From contig JBPCVV010000060.1 of NCBI GenBank assembly GCA_051010195.1, forward strand, positions 1 to 64,000: a DNA stretch of 64,000 bases, written 5' to 3'. This stretch comes from Anderseniella sp051010195 (GTDB taxonomy: Bacteria > Pseudomonadota > Alphaproteobacteria > Rhizobiales > Aestuariivirgaceae). Under the pieces are notes generated by a model. It had not been told where the DNA came from and made no database searches. It saw only the letters and a program-made list of their open reading frames with translations. Position 1 is the stretch's first letter. The number at the start of each line of letters is the position of its first letter. Position numbers and translations under genes: made by a program. Shown piece after piece: positions 8,431-17,229 of the stretch.

Positions 8431-9420
8431 TCAGGCGATATCCACCACGATACGGCCGCGCACCTTGCCGGACATGATGTCGGCGCCGGCAGCAATGACA
8501 TCATCCAGCTTGATATGCGATGTGAGACTGTCGAGCTTGGCCATGTCCAGGTCCTTTGCCAGCCGCGCCCATGCCTGTTCGCGCCGCGGCTTCGGACACA
8601 TCACCGAGTCTATACCCAGCAGCTTGACACCACGCAGGATGAACGGCGCGACCGAGGCCGGCAGATCCATGCCTTGCGCCAGGCCACACGCGGCAACCGC
8701 ACCGCCGTAATTCATCTGCGACAGCACATTGGCCAGCGTGGTTGATCCGACCGCATCCACACAGCCAGCCCAGCGCGACTTGGCCAGCGGTTTTGGCGGC
8801 GTGTTGAATTCCTCGCGATCCACGATGCTGGACGCGCCGAGACCTTTCAGGAAAGCCTCCTCGGACGTGCGCCCGGTGGACGCAGTTACGGAATATCCGA
8901 GCTTGGACAGGATGGCGATGGCCACTGAGCCAACGCCGCCGGCGGCACCAGTGACAAGAACTTCACCACTGTCAGGCGTGATGCCGGCATCTTCCAGCGC
9001 CATGACACACAACATTGACGTATAGCCCGCGGTTCCTATGGCCATGGCCTGGGCCGCCATCATGCCATCAGGCATCTTCACCAGCCAGTCACCCTTGACC
9101 CTGGCGCGTTCGGCAAAACCGCCGGAGTGGCCTTCACCGACACCCCAGCCGTTCAGGATCACCGCATCGCCGACCTTGTAGTCGGGATGTTCGGACGCTG
9201 ACACCGTACCGGCGAAATCAATGCCGGGGGTCAGCGGAAACTTGCGGATGATCGGCGCCTTGGCGGTCAGCGCAAGGCCGTCCTTGTAGTTGAGGGTGGA
9301 ATGACTGATATCCACCGTAACGTCGCCGTCCATCAGGTCTGCATCACTCAATTCGACCAGCGCGGCGGTCTGCTTGTCATCGGTCTTGTTGATCTGAATT
9401 GCGCGAAAAGTACCCGACAT
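8431..9420 (-). CDS. acuI: acrylyl-CoA reductase / YhdH-type quinone oxidoreductase (MDR family)
   Basis: 329 aa, full length for the YhdH/AcuI branch of medium-chain dehydrogenases. Typical features are STLNYKDGLAL near residue 42, PLTPGIDFAGTV, the GYTSMLCVMALEDAGITP segment, the NADPH loop VTGAAGGVGSVAIAILSKLG, and a C-terminal GIDSVMCP. AcuI uses NADPH to reduce acryloyl-CoA to propionyl-CoA, a detoxification step in 3-hydroxypropionate and DMSP metabolism; E. coli YhdH does the same. No zinc-site cysteines are visible, as expected. No DMSP genes lie nearby, so general acrylyl-CoA detoxification is the safer reading. Confidence 0.9.
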   Translation of the reverse strand: MSGTFRAIQINKTDDKQTAALVELSDADLMDGDVTVDISHSTLNYKDGLALTAKAPIIRKFPLTPGIDFAGTVSASEHPDYKVGDAVILNGWGVGEGHSGGFAERARVKGDWLVKMPDGMMAAQAMAIGTAGYTSMLCVMALEDAGITPDSGEVLVTGAAGGVGSVAIAILSKLGYSVTASTGRTSEEAFLKGLGASSIVDREEFNTPPKPLAKSRWAGCVDAVGSTTLANVLSQMNYGGAVAACGLAQGMDLPASVAPFILRGVKLLGIDSVMCPKPRREQAWARLAKDLDMAKLDSLTSHIKLDDVIAAGADIMSGKVRGRIVVDIA

Positions 9421-9556
9421 GGAAGTCTCTCCTGTTATGATAACCCGGCATCCGCACCATTTGGCCCGGACATTTTTTGACTATTGCCATTGGCTTATAT
9501 CAAACGAAGCAATTATGTAAATCTGCTCACTGAAGCAAGACAGAGAATCGCACCAA

Positions 9557-10426
9557 ATGACAGTTTTCATTGCCAGCCTGCCCGATCGTGCCGTCATCGA
9601 GATCAAGGGCGAGGATACCTTGCCTTTCCTGCAGGATCTGGTGACCGCCAATGTGGCTGACCTGCAGCCGGGACAGGCGGTGCACAGCGCGCTGCTGACG
9701 CCACAGGGCAAGATCCTGTTCGACTTTTTCATTGTGGCCGTTGACGGCGGTGTGCTGGTCGATTGTGCGGCGCAAGACGCTGCCAACCTGGTCCAGAGAC
9801 TGACCATGTACCGGCTGCGCCGGGCGCTGGACATTGCACCAGTGGACAATCTGGCAGTGGCAGCCGCCTGGGGCAGCGCAGATCTGTCATCACTGGGTGA
9901 CGGCCATGTATTTGCCGACCCGCGCAATGCGGAGTTGGGTTCCCGAGTGATCGCATCTCAGGCCGTGATCGCGTCGATCTCCAGCCAGCCGGCCGAAGTC
10001 TATCTGGATAACCGTTACAGGCTGGGTATCGGCGATGCAGCTGAGATCGGTTCCGGAGAGCTGTTTCCCCATGAAGCCTGTTATGACCAGTTTGCGTCGG
10101 TGGATTTTTCAAAAGGATGTTATGTGGGCCAGGAAGTGGTTTCCCGCATGCAGCACCGCGGCACGGCGCGCTCGCGTCTGGTGCCGGTGGATGGTACTTC
10201 CGCCCTGCCCGCGCCCGGTGCAAAGGTAACTGCGGACGACAGGCAGGTCGGTACACTGCTGGGTGCCCACGGTGCCAACGGGCTGGCGCTGATCAGGCTT
10301 GATCGCGCCGCAAAAGCCCATCAGGCTGGCAAGGCTCTGTCAGTTGACGGGCAGCCGGTCACCATGCACAAACCGGCCTGGGCGCGCTGGCCGGACGCGG
10401 CCGACGGCGCGGGAGACGAGAACTGA
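9557..10426 (+). CDS. ygfZ: folate-binding protein YgfZ (Fe-S cluster protein repair, CAF17 homologue)
   Basis: 289 aa. The GcvT-like fold carries the diagnostic K-G-C-Y-x-G-Q-E motif, with Cys188 in KGCYVGQEVVSRM. YgfZ binds tetrahydrofolate and helps Fe-S enzymes keep their clusters under oxidative stress. Other family marks are LLTPQGKILFDFF near the N-terminus and a C-terminal barrel. The stop overlaps the start of the tag gene (TGATG), so the two are coupled. Confidence 0.92.
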   Translation: MTVFIASLPDRAVIEIKGEDTLPFLQDLVTANVADLQPGQAVHSALLTPQGKILFDFFIVAVDGGVLVDCAAQDAANLVQRLTMYRLRRALDIAPVDNLAVAAAWGSADLSSLGDGHVFADPRNAELGSRVIASQAVIASISSQPAEVYLDNRYRLGIGDAAEIGSGELFPHEACYDQFASVDFSKGCYVGQEVVSRMQHRGTARSRLVPVDGTSALPAPGAKVTADDRQVGTLLGAHGANGLALIRLDRAAKAHQAGKALSVDGQPVTMHKPAWARWPDAADGAGDEN

Positions 10427-11034
10427 TGGGCTGGGAACATTCACTGATCACCCATGAAGACGGCATCGATAGGTGCGGATGGTCGGGCACAGCGCCCGAC
10501 TACGTAGCCTATCACGATGAGGAATGGGGCGTACCGGAATATGACAGCCGGGCTTTGTTTGAAAAGCTGTTACTGGACGGGTTCCAGGCCGGACTGTCGT
10601 GGATCGCCATTCTGCGCAAGCGCGACAATTTCCGCGCCGCCTTTGACAATTTCGATCCCGCCGTGATGGCACGCTATGACGATGCGAAAAAGGCTGACCT
10701 GATGCAGGATGCAGGCATTGTGCGCAACCGGCTGAAAATCGAGTCCAGTGTGACCAATGCGCAAGCCTATCTGGACATCGAGGCGGCACTAGGTTTCGAC
10801 ACCTACCTGTGGAACTTCATGGACGGCAAACCGCTGGTCAACCGCTTCGACCGGTTGGAACAGGTGCCGGCGGCCACGCCGCTGGCGGAAAAAATCTCCA
10901 AGGACCTGAAGAAACGCGGGTTCCGTTTTGTTGGCCCGACCATTGTCTATGCCTTCATGCAGGCGGTCGGCATGGTCAACGACCACCTGGTTCAGTGCCA
11001 CCGGCACGAGCCGTGCAAGAAACTGGCGCGGTAG
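10426..11034 (+). CDS. tag: DNA-3-methyladenine glycosylase I
   Basis: 202 aa. Tag removes 3-methyladenine from alkylated DNA. The N-terminal RCGW (zinc-ligand Cys) and YHDEEWGVPEYD are signature stretches, followed by FEKLLLDGFQAGLSWIAILRKRDNFR (helix and catalytic Glu area) and, near the C-terminus, FRFVGPTIVYAFMQAVGMVNDH with the HxxxC zinc ligands (CHRHEPC). It overlaps ygfZ by one base and is followed by the HD hydrolase gene 4 bp later, so the three are probably one transcript. Confidence 0.95.
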   Translation: MGWEHSLITHEDGIDRCGWSGTAPDYVAYHDEEWGVPEYDSRALFEKLLLDGFQAGLSWIAILRKRDNFRAAFDNFDPAVMARYDDAKKADLMQDAGIVRNRLKIESSVTNAQAYLDIEAALGFDTYLWNFMDGKPLVNRFDRLEQVPAATPLAEKISKDLKKRGFRFVGPTIVYAFMQAVGMVNDHLVQCHRHEPCKKLAR

Positions 11035-11038
11035 AGCC

Positions 11039-11656
11039 TTGGCACCTGTTTCCAAGAAACCGGAGGCACCGCGTGCCTGGCAGCGCATGCTGTCGGGACG
11101 CCGGCTGGATTTGCTGGAGCCGTCGCCGCTGGATGTCGAGATTGAAGACATTGCCCACGGGCTGGCACGGGTGGCGCGCTGGAACGGCCAGACCCATGGT
11201 GCGCACGCCTTCTCCGTCGCCCAGCACTGTGTGCTGGTCGAACAGTTGCTGGTGGAATTTTATCCCAACACCGATCAGCGCTGGCGGCTGGCGGCGCTTT
11301 TGCATGATGCATCCGAATATGTGATCGGGGACATGATCTCGCCGTTCAAGGCGGCTCTCGGACTGGACTACAAGGCATTTGAAGCCCGGTTGATGCAGGC
11401 CGTGCATGTGCGCTTCGGCCTGCCGGCGCATCTGCCCGACAGGGTCGAGGCACGGATCAAGCGGGCCGACAAGGCGTCTGCGTTTTTCGAGGCAACAGTA
11501 CTGGCCGGGTTTGACGATGGCGAAGCGGCAAAGTTTTTCGGCCGGCCGCGCGGGCTCGACGCATCCATGGTTTCAGCACTGCAGAAACTGGCCCCGCAGA
11601 CACCCGAGCAGGCCGGCATGGCCTTCATGAAAAAGTTTGCGCAGTTGCGAATCTAG
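11039..11656 (+). CDS. HD-domain phosphohydrolase (YfbR-like)
   Basis: 205 aa from a TTG start at 11039, just after the tag stop. The open frame extends further upstream into tag, but that part is the shadow of tag. Metal ligands of the HD superfamily are visible: His56 in GAHAFSVAQH, His89-Asp90 in ALLHDASEYVIGDM, and a later Asp in KRADKASAFFEA. The DASEYVIGDM stretch is typical of the YfbR/5'-deoxynucleotidase-like group and of predicted HD hydrolases. The substrate is probably a nucleotide, but this is inference. Likely co-transcribed with ygfZ and tag. Confidence 0.8.
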   Translation: MAPVSKKPEAPRAWQRMLSGRRLDLLEPSPLDVEIEDIAHGLARVARWNGQTHGAHAFSVAQHCVLVEQLLVEFYPNTDQRWRLAALLHDASEYVIGDMISPFKAALGLDYKAFEARLMQAVHVRFGLPAHLPDRVEARIKRADKASAFFEATVLAGFDDGEAAKFFGRPRGLDASMVSALQKLAPQTPEQAGMAFMKKFAQLRI

Positions 11657-12004
11657 AAGGAAATTGTGCCGGATTGTAAGTCCGCATTCATCGAATGCCG
11701 GCCTGGTGGGATTTCATCATCACCGTGATCCCAACGAAATTTTGTCTCGGCGGATTGTTTGATTGCTCAACCTGTGTTTGCCCGGCCTGACCAGGCAACC
11801 CAGTAACCCGTGTGTTCGCAAGTACTTCACCGATGTGCCAAAACCACAGAAACCTGCGGATACTGGGTCACCCCGTCAAGCCGGGTGATGACAGCATTGA
11901 GGAGCCTCCAGGTCTGAATTACAGTCTCAAAAGTATTCCCGATACAGCGGTTGGCGTTCGCTGGAACGACTGTTCAAAGTGGCTCAAACCTTCCGCCTGA
12001 TGCT
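11657..12004. repeat. gene-free stretch with an alphaproteobacterial HPVKPGDD-type palindrome
   Basis: 348 bp without a convincing gene. At 11865-11893 a short palindrome, TCACCC (11868-11873) and GGGTGA (11883-11888), lies in a context that translates as LGHPVKPGDD. That peptide is familiar from many spurious ORFs in alphaproteobacterial genomes, because it marks a dispersed intergenic repeat. The 62-codon plus frame over it (11812-12000) is therefore not called as a gene. I see no other copy in this window and no promoter or RNA gene here. Confidence 0.45.
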
Positions 12005-12853
12005 CTAGGAAAGCCTGCCCTTGGTATGGGCATAGTCCCAGTAGAGCTCCCGTGCCCTGGCGTACACCGGGCCCGGCTGCAGATCCCGGCCTTCAATCCG
12101 GGTGACCGGTGAAACCTTGGCCCAGTTGCCGGTCGAGAACACTTCGTCGGCAGTCTCGAACTGCTGCCATTTCAACGAGCCTTCATGCACCTTGATGCCA
12201 TCCTCGCTGAGCAGGTTGACAATGCGCTGGCGGGTAATGCCGTTCAGAAATGTGCCGTTTGGTACCGGGGTGAACACCTCGCCGTCCTTGGCATACCAGA
12301 TGTTGGCCGTAGCCAGTTCAGACACGTTCGACAACGGATCGAGCATTGCTGCATTGTCGAAGCCGCGGGCGCGGGCCTCGCGCATGGCACGGGCCGAATT
12401 GGGGTAGTGGCAAGCCGCCTTTGCATCCGTGGGAGCGTATTCAAGCGACGGACGCCTGAACGGCGAGCAGGTGACCGAGAACCCGGCGGCCTGCGGCATG
12501 GGTGCATCATAGACCGCCAGGGCGAACCGCGTGGTGTCAGGATCCACGTCCACAAACCCGTCATCAGCCCAGTACATCGGCCGGATATAAAGCTCGGCAT
12601 CGTCGGCGAATTTTGCGATGCCCTCGCGGGCCAGCGCTTCGATCTCACGCGCATCATGCATCGGCTTCAGGCCGAAGGTCAGCGCCGACGCAACCACCCG
12701 GTCGCAATGCTGGTCCAGGTCGGGGGCGGTGCCTTCAAACGCACGGGCGCCGTCGAACACGCCTGAGCCCAGCCACATCGCATGGGTCATGGGGGTGGCC
12801 ACCATGGGCGGTGTGTCATGCCATTCACCGTTCATCCATGTCCATGTAGCCAT
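12005..12853 (-). CDS. class IV aminotransferase, branched-chain amino acid type
   Basis: 282 aa from the ATG at 12853, which has a strong AGGAGG seven nt upstream. Upstream in-frame sequence to 13081 overlaps the SleB-like gene and is not coding here. The fold-type IV marks are FDGARAFEG, the PLP lysine in TDAKAACHYPNSARAM (aligned with Lys159 of E. coli IlvE), and SNVSELATANIWYAKDG. Members transfer the amino group between branched-chain amino acids and 2-oxoglutarate; D-amino-acid transaminases and aminodeoxychorismate lyases share the fold. Many alphaproteobacteria keep a second, non-canonical copy like this, so the role may not be the main ilvE one. Confidence 0.85.
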   Translation of the reverse strand: MATWTWMNGEWHDTPPMVATPMTHAMWLGSGVFDGARAFEGTAPDLDQHCDRVVASALTFGLKPMHDAREIEALAREGIAKFADDAELYIRPMYWADDGFVDVDPDTTRFALAVYDAPMPQAAGFSVTCSPFRRPSLEYAPTDAKAACHYPNSARAMREARARGFDNAAMLDPLSNVSELATANIWYAKDGEVFTPVPNGTFLNGITRQRIVNLLSEDGIKVHEGSLKWQQFETADEVFSTGNWAKVSPVTRIEGRDLQPGPVYARARELYWDYAHTKGRLS

Positions 12854-12951
12854 GTTTCGCCTCCTGCAACGCGTTCGCAACCTGACACTCAGGCAACCTT
12901 GCCGATGTGTGCGGAGAATGTGCGGGATGAAGCATCGCCGCGTCCAGCCCC

Positions 12952-12982
12952 AAATAACAAAACCCCGCAATTTCCTGCGAGG
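12952..12982 (-). terminator. Rho-independent terminator of the SleB-like gene
   Basis: Read on the minus strand, CCTCGCA and TGCGGGG form a 7-bp stem (one G-T pair) with a 6-nt loop and run straight into TTTTGTTATTT. It begins about 35 bp after the stop of the cell-wall hydrolase gene and separates it from the aminotransferase gene. Confidence 0.75.
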
Positions 12983-13017
12983 CATCGGGACATTTTCAGC
13001 TGACGAAATAAGCTTGA

Positions 13018-13971
13018 TCAGGTGCCGTGATAGAATATATGCCGGCCGATCTTGATAAGGCGTTTCATGCTGCCTGACCAACTCGGGTTCACGTAATCAG
13101 CGTGATAGTGTGTGGCAGTGGATACAACCCGCACATATGCATCACCCGCCATTGCACGTGACGCAAGCTTCTTGGCCTTCGACCATTCCTTCGGTCCACG
13201 CGGTGCGTCCTGTTTACCATCACAGGCAAACGAGAACTGGCAGGAATTCAGCCGGTGCGCCCCATCATACACAACCCCGCAAATCGTATTCGGATAATGC
13301 TTGGACTTGACCCGGTTGAGGATGACGTTGGCCACGGCAATCTGGCCTGCTTCCGGCTCCGAGCGGGCCTCGAAGTATATGGCACGCGCCAGGCAGTTTT
13401 TCTCTGCCAGACGAGTCTCGCGCTTCTTCAGCACCTTGCGTTTCTCGCCCCGGCCGAGACGGAAACCCGATTCAAGCTGCGAGATCGTGGGCGATGGTGG
13501 GATAGATACGAGCTGGATCCGGGACTGCGGCTGGTAGGCTGCCGGTGTTATGATCTGCTCCGCAGAACCCGGCAATTTGAGCTCGATATCGTCGCTGACA
13601 AAGTCGGACTTGCCATGGCTCGCCACAACAACGCGATTATCGGTCGGGACCATGCGGAAATCTTCGGCCGCGGCATCGTCGAGCAACGATCCCTTGCTGG
13701 CAATGGTGGTCGCCGGAGAGACGACGTCGCGCCAGTGCGCGGCCGCAGAAGATGTGCCTGAGGTGACATTGTGCTCGGCGTTGATCTGAACAAGGCTGTT
13801 TGAAGCCGTGGCCTTCGACATGTAGTGGCTGGCCACTGCAACGGCCCCGACAAAAGCAAAACCTGCAAAGGCATATGACAGGATATCCGACAACCCTATA
13901 GATTGATCAGCATCATCCCACCGGGTGTCGTGCTGCGCACGCATCCGCATATGTCGGTCGTATTTACTCAA
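13018..13971 (-). CDS. SleB/Hydrolase_2-type cell wall hydrolase, membrane-anchored
   Basis: 317 aa. A cytoplasmic N-terminal tail of about 28 residues precedes a transmembrane segment (ILSYAFAGFAFVGAVAVASHY), then a low-complexity linker, then the C-terminal hydrolase domain. That domain has the Hydrolase_2 signature: CLARAIYFEARSEPEAGQIAVANVILNRV with the catalytic Glu, CGVVYDG, CQFSFACDG and a final THYHADYVNPSW. Such domains act on cortex-type or normal peptidoglycan; in Gram-negatives they are probable amidases or glycosylases of the cell wall. Two TTAACC half-sites about 85-105 bp upstream of the start (14055-14077) hint at cell-cycle control but are not a full CtrA box. Confidence 0.88.
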   Translation of the reverse strand: MSKYDRHMRMRAQHDTRWDDADQSIGLSDILSYAFAGFAFVGAVAVASHYMSKATASNSLVQINAEHNVTSGTSSAAAHWRDVVSPATTIASKGSLLDDAAAEDFRMVPTDNRVVVASHGKSDFVSDDIELKLPGSAEQIITPAAYQPQSRIQLVSIPPSPTISQLESGFRLGRGEKRKVLKKRETRLAEKNCLARAIYFEARSEPEAGQIAVANVILNRVKSKHYPNTICGVVYDGAHRLNSCQFSFACDGKQDAPRGPKEWSKAKKLASRAMAGDAYVRVVSTATHYHADYVNPSWSGSMKRLIKIGRHIFYHGT

Positions 13972-14084
13972 ACAAGCGGGCCTTTCCCTGCAAGGTCCGT
14001 TAGAATTAGTCGATACTCATCCCCTAACGATAGACTGTCAGCCTTTATCATAGGTTAACCATGCAAGCAAGTTAACCAGCGCCG

Positions 14085-14116
14085 AAAAACCATAGCTTAC
14101 ACAGGCCGTGCCTGTG
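14085..14116 (-). terminator. weak hairpin downstream of ppdK
   Basis: Minus-strand CACAGGC and GCCTGTG form a 7-bp stem with a 3-nt loop, about 27 bp after the ppdK stop. A T5 run follows only about 10 nt after the stem, so this is a weak or non-classical terminator. Confidence 0.3.
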
Positions 14117-14142
14117 CATTGTTAGCGGCACAATAGTGCGCA

Positions 14143-16818
14143 TCAGGCAGTCTTGATGGCTGCTTGTGCAGCGGCCAGACGCGCGATCGGCACCCGGAAC
14201 GGCGAACAGGACACGTAATCCAGGCCTGCTGCATGGCAAAACTGCACACTTGCGGGGTCACCACCGTGTTCACCGCAGATGCCGAGTTTGATGTCGGAAC
14301 GCGCAGACCGGCCGCGTTCGACGCCTATTTTCACCAATTCTCCAACCCCGTCCACGTCGATGGACACGAACGGATCGCGCTCCCAGATGCCCTTGTTCAC
14401 ATAGTCATTCATGAAACGAGCCGAATCATCACGGCTGATGCCGAACGCTGTTTGCGTCAAATCATTGGTGCCGAACGAGAAAAATTCCGCCGCCCTGGCA
14501 ATGTCACCGGCCTGCAGGCAGGCGCGCGGCAATTCGATCATGGTGCCGCACAGAAACTCGATTTTCTGCCCCGATTGCGCCTCCACTTCCGCATGCACCG
14601 CAGAGATACTTGCAGCCACCAGGTCGTATTCAGCACGGCCCGCAATCAGCGGGATCATGACTTCCGGAATTGGCGCCGTACCGGTCTTGCCGGCGGCCTC
14701 GACAACGGCCTCGAAAATGGCGCGTGCCTGCATTTCGGCAATTTCCGGATAGGTTACCGCCAGCCGGCAGCCGCGATGGCCGAGCATCGGATTGAATTCA
14801 TCCAGTTCGGCGACCCGGGCGCGCAGCATTTCCGGATCAATATCCATATTGCTGGCAACCTCTAAAATTTCCTCCTCGCCGTGCGGCAGGAATTCATGCA
14901 ACGGCGGATCCAGCAGGCGAATGGTCACCGGCAGGCCGGCCATGATCTCAAACAGCTCGACAAAATCGGCCCGCTGCATGGGTAAAAGCTTGGCAAGCGC
15001 CGAACGGCGTTGCGCATCGGTATCGGCAACGATCATCTCGCGAACCGCGGCAATGCGCTCGTTTTCAAAGAACATGTGCTCGGTGCGACACAGGCCAATA
15101 CCTTCCGCGCCGAATTCACGGGCCATGCGGGCATCGGTCGGCGTGTCGGCATTGGCACGAACCCCAAGCCTGCGGACGTCGTCGGCCCACTTCATGATGT
15201 GCCCGAAGTCACCGGACAGTTCCGGTTTGATGGTGGGAATTTCACCGCGCATCACCTGGCCGGAGGCACCGTCAATGGTGACAATTTCACCGGCCTCGAC
15301 CGTCTGCCCCATGACGGAAAATTTCTGCTCTTCGTAATTGACATGAATAGCCCCGGCACCGGAAACGCAAGGCTTGCCCATGCCGCGCGCCACAACGGCT
15401 GCATGCGAGGTCATGCCGCCGCGCGTTGTCAGGATGCCCTCTGCCGCGTGCATGCCGTGAATATCCTCCGGGCTGGTCTCAACGCGAACCAGGATAACCC
15501 GGCGCCCTTGCGCCTTGGCCTGTTCAGCCTCGTCGCTGTCGAACACGACCTCGCCGCAGGCTGCTCCGGGAGAGGCCGGGAGGCCGGATGCGATGATGTC
15601 GCGCTCGGCTTTCGGGTCGAGGGTCGGGTGCAGCAACTGGTCCAGTGATCCGGGGTCAATGCGCGCAACCGCCTCCGGCTTGGTGATCAGGCCTTCCTCG
15701 GCCATATCCACGGCAATTTTCAGGGCGGCCTGGGCAGTCCTCTTGCCGGACCGGGTCTGCAGCATCCACAGCTTGCCGTCCTGGATGGTGAATTCCAGAT
15801 CCTGCATGTCGCGATAGTGCTGCTCCAGCCGATCGAAAATACCGGTCAGTTCCCTGAAGGTTTCGGGCATCAGGTGTTCCAGCGACGGATCGCTCATGCC
15901 GGCTTCAATACGGGCAGCCTCGGTAATGTTTTGCGGTGTGCGGATGCCGGCAACCACATCCTCGCCCTGGGCGTTGACCAGAAACTCGCCATAAAGCTCG
16001 TTGGTGCCGGTTGACGGGTTGCGTGTGAACGCTACGCCAGTGGCGGATGTGTCTCCCATATTGCCGAATACCATGGCCTGCACATTGACCGCGGTACCCC
16101 AGCCGTCGGGAATTTCATTGAGCTTGCGATAGGTGATGGCGCGCGCTGACTGCCATGACTTTATCACCGCACCGATGGCACCCCATAACTGGGCATTGAC
16201 GTCCTGCGGAAACGGTTCGCCTGAGTCTTCCTCAACCAGTTCCTTGAAGCGCTCGATGAGCGTCGCCCATTCATCCGCGCTGACATCGGTGTCCAGCTCA
16301 TGGCCATTTTCGTCCTTGAACTCACCCAGCATGTCCTCGAAGGCATCGTGATCGAGACCGAGCACAACATCGGAATACATCTGGATGAAGCGGCGATAGC
16401 TGTCATAGGCAAAGCGCCTGTCGCCGGCCCGCTCGGCAAGCCCCTGAACGGTCTCGTCATTGAGGCCCAGGTTCAGCACCGTGTCCATCATGCCCGGCAT
16501 CGAAACCCGGGCGCCTGAGCGTACCGACACCAGCAGAGGGTTTTTCTTGTCGCCAAAGCCGGCGCCGACCTTGTCGCCCACCCACGCAACGGCAGTCGCG
16601 ACGTCCGCCTCCAGCCCGTCGGGATAGGCATTGTTGTTGTTGTAGTATCCGGTGCAGACCTGCGTGGTGATGGTGAAGCCGGGAGGCACCGGCACACCGA
16701 GCTGACACATCTCGGCCAGGTTGGCGCCCTTGCCGCCAAGCAATTCCTTGTCCTGCGCCGAGCCGTCCGCCTGACCGTCGCCGAACTGATAGACCATCTT
16801 GCCGGAAGAACTGCTCAT
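14143..16818 (-). CDS. ppdK: pyruvate, phosphate dikinase
   Basis: 891 aa, standard length. The enzyme interconverts pyruvate, ATP and phosphate with phosphoenolpyruvate, AMP and pyrophosphate, and in rhizobia serves gluconeogenesis and PEP balance. Domains in order are an ATP-grasp domain (KGANLAEMCQLGVPVPPGFTI at the start), a swivelling phosphohistidine domain with catalytic His at about 472 (TTRGGMTSHAAVVARGMG), and a PEP-binding barrel (ANADTPTDARMAREFGAEGIGLCRTEHMF, FGTNDLTQ, and the catalytic Cys in KLGICGEHGGDP). It lies downstream of glyQS, as in other Rhizobiales. A 252-bp repeat element lies between glyS and ppdK, so ppdK may have its own promoter within or next to that element. 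Confidence 0.97.
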   Translation of the reverse strand: MSSSSGKMVYQFGDGQADGSAQDKELLGGKGANLAEMCQLGVPVPPGFTITTQVCTGYYNNNNAYPDGLEADVATAVAWVGDKVGAGFGDKKNPLLVSVRSGARVSMPGMMDTVLNLGLNDETVQGLAERAGDRRFAYDSYRRFIQMYSDVVLGLDHDAFEDMLGEFKDENGHELDTDVSADEWATLIERFKELVEEDSGEPFPQDVNAQLWGAIGAVIKSWQSARAITYRKLNEIPDGWGTAVNVQAMVFGNMGDTSATGVAFTRNPSTGTNELYGEFLVNAQGEDVVAGIRTPQNITEAARIEAGMSDPSLEHLMPETFRELTGIFDRLEQHYRDMQDLEFTIQDGKLWMLQTRSGKRTAQAALKIAVDMAEEGLITKPEAVARIDPGSLDQLLHPTLDPKAERDIIASGLPASPGAACGEVVFDSDEAEQAKAQGRRVILVRVETSPEDIHGMHAAEGILTTRGGMTSHAAVVARGMGKPCVSGAGAIHVNYEEQKFSVMGQTVEAGEIVTIDGASGQVMRGEIPTIKPELSGDFGHIMKWADDVRRLGVRANADTPTDARMAREFGAEGIGLCRTEHMFFENERIAAVREMIVADTDAQRRSALAKLLPMQRADFVELFEIMAGLPVTIRLLDPPLHEFLPHGEEEILEVASNMDIDPEMLRARVAELDEFNPMLGHRGCRLAVTYPEIAEMQARAIFEAVVEAAGKTGTAPIPEVMIPLIAGRAEYDLVAASISAVHAEVEAQSGQKIEFLCGTMIELPRACLQAGDIARAAEFFSFGTNDLTQTAFGISRDDSARFMNDYVNKGIWERDPFVSIDVDGVGELVKIGVERGRSARSDIKLGICGEHGGDPASVQFCHAAGLDYVSCSPFRVPIARLAAAQAAIKTA

Positions 16819-16930
16819 GTACCTGCCCCTGTGCTGATTCCGCGCTGTGGGATGACGTGCGGGAGTTTAAGGCCACAACCGGGCAGGATTTTCAAGTCGC
16901 AGCATTGCCACATCAACATTTGATTTATAT

Positions 16931-17182
16931 CGCTCACGCAAGCAGCCTGGCGGCTGCGCTCCGCTAGGGCGCACTTCGTGCGGCGGCCAGTCGGCCTTGC
17001 CTCAGCACTTGCGTGCTTCGGAGGGAGTTCATCACTACGGTGGTTCGGGGTCGGAGAACGGCGCGAAGCACGAAGTGCTGAGTAAAGCTGTTCGACCACC
17101 AAAATCCAACTAGGCCCGACCGGGCCTCGGGCCGGTCAGGCCCGCCCTAGCGGAGCGCAGGCGAAGCCTGCTTGCGTGAGCG
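16931..17182. repeat. interspersed structured repeat, copy A (252 bp, terminal inverted repeats)
   Basis: This element fills most of the 411-bp gap between glyS and ppdK. Its ends are inverted repeats of about 40 bp: the left arm starts CGCTCACGCAAGCAG at 16931 and the right arm is its complement, ending at 17182. Beyond 8 differing bases, each arm continues with CTGCGCTCCGCTAGGGCG. Each arm holds its own hairpin (GCAGCC-TGGC-GGCTGC on the left, GCAGGC-GAA-GCCTGC on the right), and the interior has further hairpins (CGCACTTCGTGCG, GGCCCGACCGGGCC). The reverse complement of the element at 32992-33193 matches it along its length. Copy A carries about 50 bp extra near 17040-17098. No ORF or transposase is inside. 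The rest of the gap holds the ppdK leader and nothing else I can name. Confidence 0.85.
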
Positions 17183-17229
17183 GGATAATAAAAAACCGAG
17201 CCTACGACCCGATATATTTATCTCTACCC

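Noticed and set aside
8431..9420. A DMSP-degradation locus around acuI
   Set aside because: No dddP, dddL, dmdA or acyl-CoA partner is nearby; the gene is a stand-alone YhdH/AcuI.
11812..12000. 62-codon plus-strand ORF
   Set aside because: It is the translation of a dispersed intergenic palindrome (LGHPVKPGDD), with no ribosome binding site.
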